From Glandiceps talaboti (taxonomy: Eukaryota; Hemichordata; Enteropneusta; Spengelidae), in the NCBI RefSeq assembly GCF_964340395.1, contig NC_135551.1, forward strand, positions 26,728,380 through 26,764,379: 36,000 bases of DNA, in the 5' to 3' direction. The notes beneath the pieces are model-generated. The model worked only from the letters and a program-made list of their open reading frames with translations. It had not been told where the DNA came from and did not search any database. Positions 34,532 through 36,000 of this stretch are shown here, piece by piece; position 1 is the first letter of the stretch; each line of letters starts with the position of its first letter. A program made the translations under genes and the position numbers.

Positions 34532-36000
34532 CAACTTAAAAGTCAAAAACCACTGGACCGATTGCCATAATATGTGGTTGATATATTACCCTGGGTGTCT
34601 AGTTGGGAAATTGTTCAAATCAAAATGATCTTACCACTGGTGTGTAATTTGAGTCAAAAATTGTGATTTTTGGTTTTAAAAAACAAAACGAATTTAAACA
34701 CCAAAACTACTAGTAAGCAGATTGATCTGAAATTTGGTTGGAATGTTCTTAGAGCTGTTTAGATTAAGAATTGTTCATGACATGATGATCACATCAGTAA
34801 TGTGCAAATTAGGTTTAAAAGTGTGTCTTTTTGGTCAAAATCTTTAATTCCAAAAATACTAAGCAGATTAGGCTGAAATTTAGTTAAAACGTTATTCAAA
34901 GTGTTTACAATGTATATTAAGAATTGTTCATGACATGATGAGCCCATCAGTGATATGCAAATTAGGGCTAAAAATGTGTCTTTGTGGTCAAAAATCTATA
35001 ATTCCAAAATTATTGAGTAGTGAAAGAGTGAAATGACAAAGATAACAACAGGGATGGCTAGGTAAGTGACTGAAGATTCAAAAAATGTTATATCAATATG
35101 CCTAGAAACAGGACCACACCCATGGCAACAGCTGAATGATGGTTTATATTGCAAAAATGAAGAGTGGGAAGGGTAGGCAAGTTTAAAATAAAGATTCCAA
35201 AAATGTATATAAATATCCCTCGCAACAAGACCATGTCCATAGCAACAACCAAATACAGTTGTGCTACAATGCCATTAGTGCTATTGTTTGTATATGTAAG
35301 GTTACAATACACTAAGTCTTACATTCTGAGTTGATCATTTTGCAAATTTAGATTGTTATTTTATTGCTGAACACAATATGGATGTTACCAACGGAAGTTT
35401 CAAAAGTATACATGTAGAATATATTAAATTATAAATGTAAGCTTCATAGATTCTGTCATGCAGGGGATTGTTGCTCAGAATTATGCAGTTCTGGTGACTT
35501 GGGTCCAAACAAACAGGTCAATAAGAATGATGAGACTAGTGTGATATGACAATATAATTTCACTTTGAGTAAATAATATCAATAATAATTCCAAGTTGCT
35601 TTTATTTAATAAACATAAATCACAATCTAATTTGTGTATAAAAAGAAAAATTTAAATCACAATACTAATACAAGTCCATTACAAAAAAAAGGGGATTTCT
35701 CAAAACAAAGATGGACTGGATTCTCTCTGTAAGCGTTATCAATTACATATATTGTTCAAATCTTATATCGAAATAGAAATTATTTAAATTTATACGAGGT
35801 CAAATGTATATGAAATGTGTTTTAATACATATAATTAATCGCTTGAGAGGATTAACTTGAAAATCCACCGACTTGAATTTGGAATCGGCAGTCACTTGAT
35901 GATTACACTTTTACAATTGATGAGAGATTAAACTTCATAAATGCAAAGTACGCATGGAAATAAAGGTTGAAATAATTACAATGAGTTATCAGAAAAATAG
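34530..36000. repeat. Diverged tandem repeats and AT-rich intron
   Basis: Three related units of about 153-157 bases start near 34609, 34766 and 34919, sharing GAATTGTTCATGACATGATG, TGCAAATTAGG, GTGTCTTTTTGGTCAAAA and AAGCAGATT..CTGAAATTT blocks. A second pair (about 35075 and 35190) shares GATTCAAAAAATGT, ATATCAATATGCCT, AGGACCACACCCAT and GGCAACA blocks. From 35330 on nothing is recognised. Confidence 0.65.

Noticed and set aside
35313-35345. First exon (MINSE) of the cysteine-rich gene with donor GTAAGA
   Set aside because: Joining it to the exon at 34233 would create a TGA stop at the junction.

Overview
This is AT-rich eukaryotic DNA with long, repeat-littered, spliceosomal introns, from an animal. 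The combination of an ATM-class kinase gene cut into many short exons, long TG/AC microsatellites, tRNA-derived SINE-like repeats, foldback elements and the start of a collagen-like secreted protein suggests a marine invertebrate (a deuterostome or lophotrochozoan). I cannot name the species from sequence alone.

The backbone of the window, on the + strand, is the middle of an ATM (ataxia-telangiectasia mutated; Tel1 family) gene. I traced 24 consecutive coding exons from 1393 to 32595. All junctions keep phase, giving 3775 coding bases: 1257 whole codons plus a split codon at each outer end. They cover the HEAT-repeat solenoid and the beginning of the FAT domain, and include the SQ site that corresponds to the activating autophosphorylation serine of human ATM (S1981). 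The N-terminus and the kinase domain lie outside the window.

At least four separate transcription units lie on the - strand inside ATM introns or overlapping their ends. They are: (1) 320-500, the first coding exon of a secreted collagen-like (C1q/collectin-type) protein; (2) 3717-4646, an intronless glycine N-acyltransferase-like (GLYAT) gene ending in the peroxisomal signal SKL; (3) about 16640-22712 (promoter-like sequence to about 23.1 kb), a multi-exon gene of unknown function with tiny exons, a GC-AG intron and a duplicated exon pair, inside the 8.9 kb ATM intron; (4) 33174-34233, the last two exons of an unrecognised cysteine-rich protein.

The rest is intron with microsatellites, MITE-like palindromes (2918, 9042, 18994, 23664, 29360, 30092), SINE and LINE remnants, and several minisatellites. 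The most striking pattern is that several minisatellites start exactly at ATM 5' splice sites (after the exons ending at 11785, 14180, 26059 and 31276). A similar duplication lies at a - strand donor near 22.7 kb. Each repeats exon-end and donor sequence into the intron, producing arrays of decoy or alternative splice sites. One array (72 bp period) keeps the reading frame and could add 24-residue modules to the FAT domain close to the autophosphorylation site.
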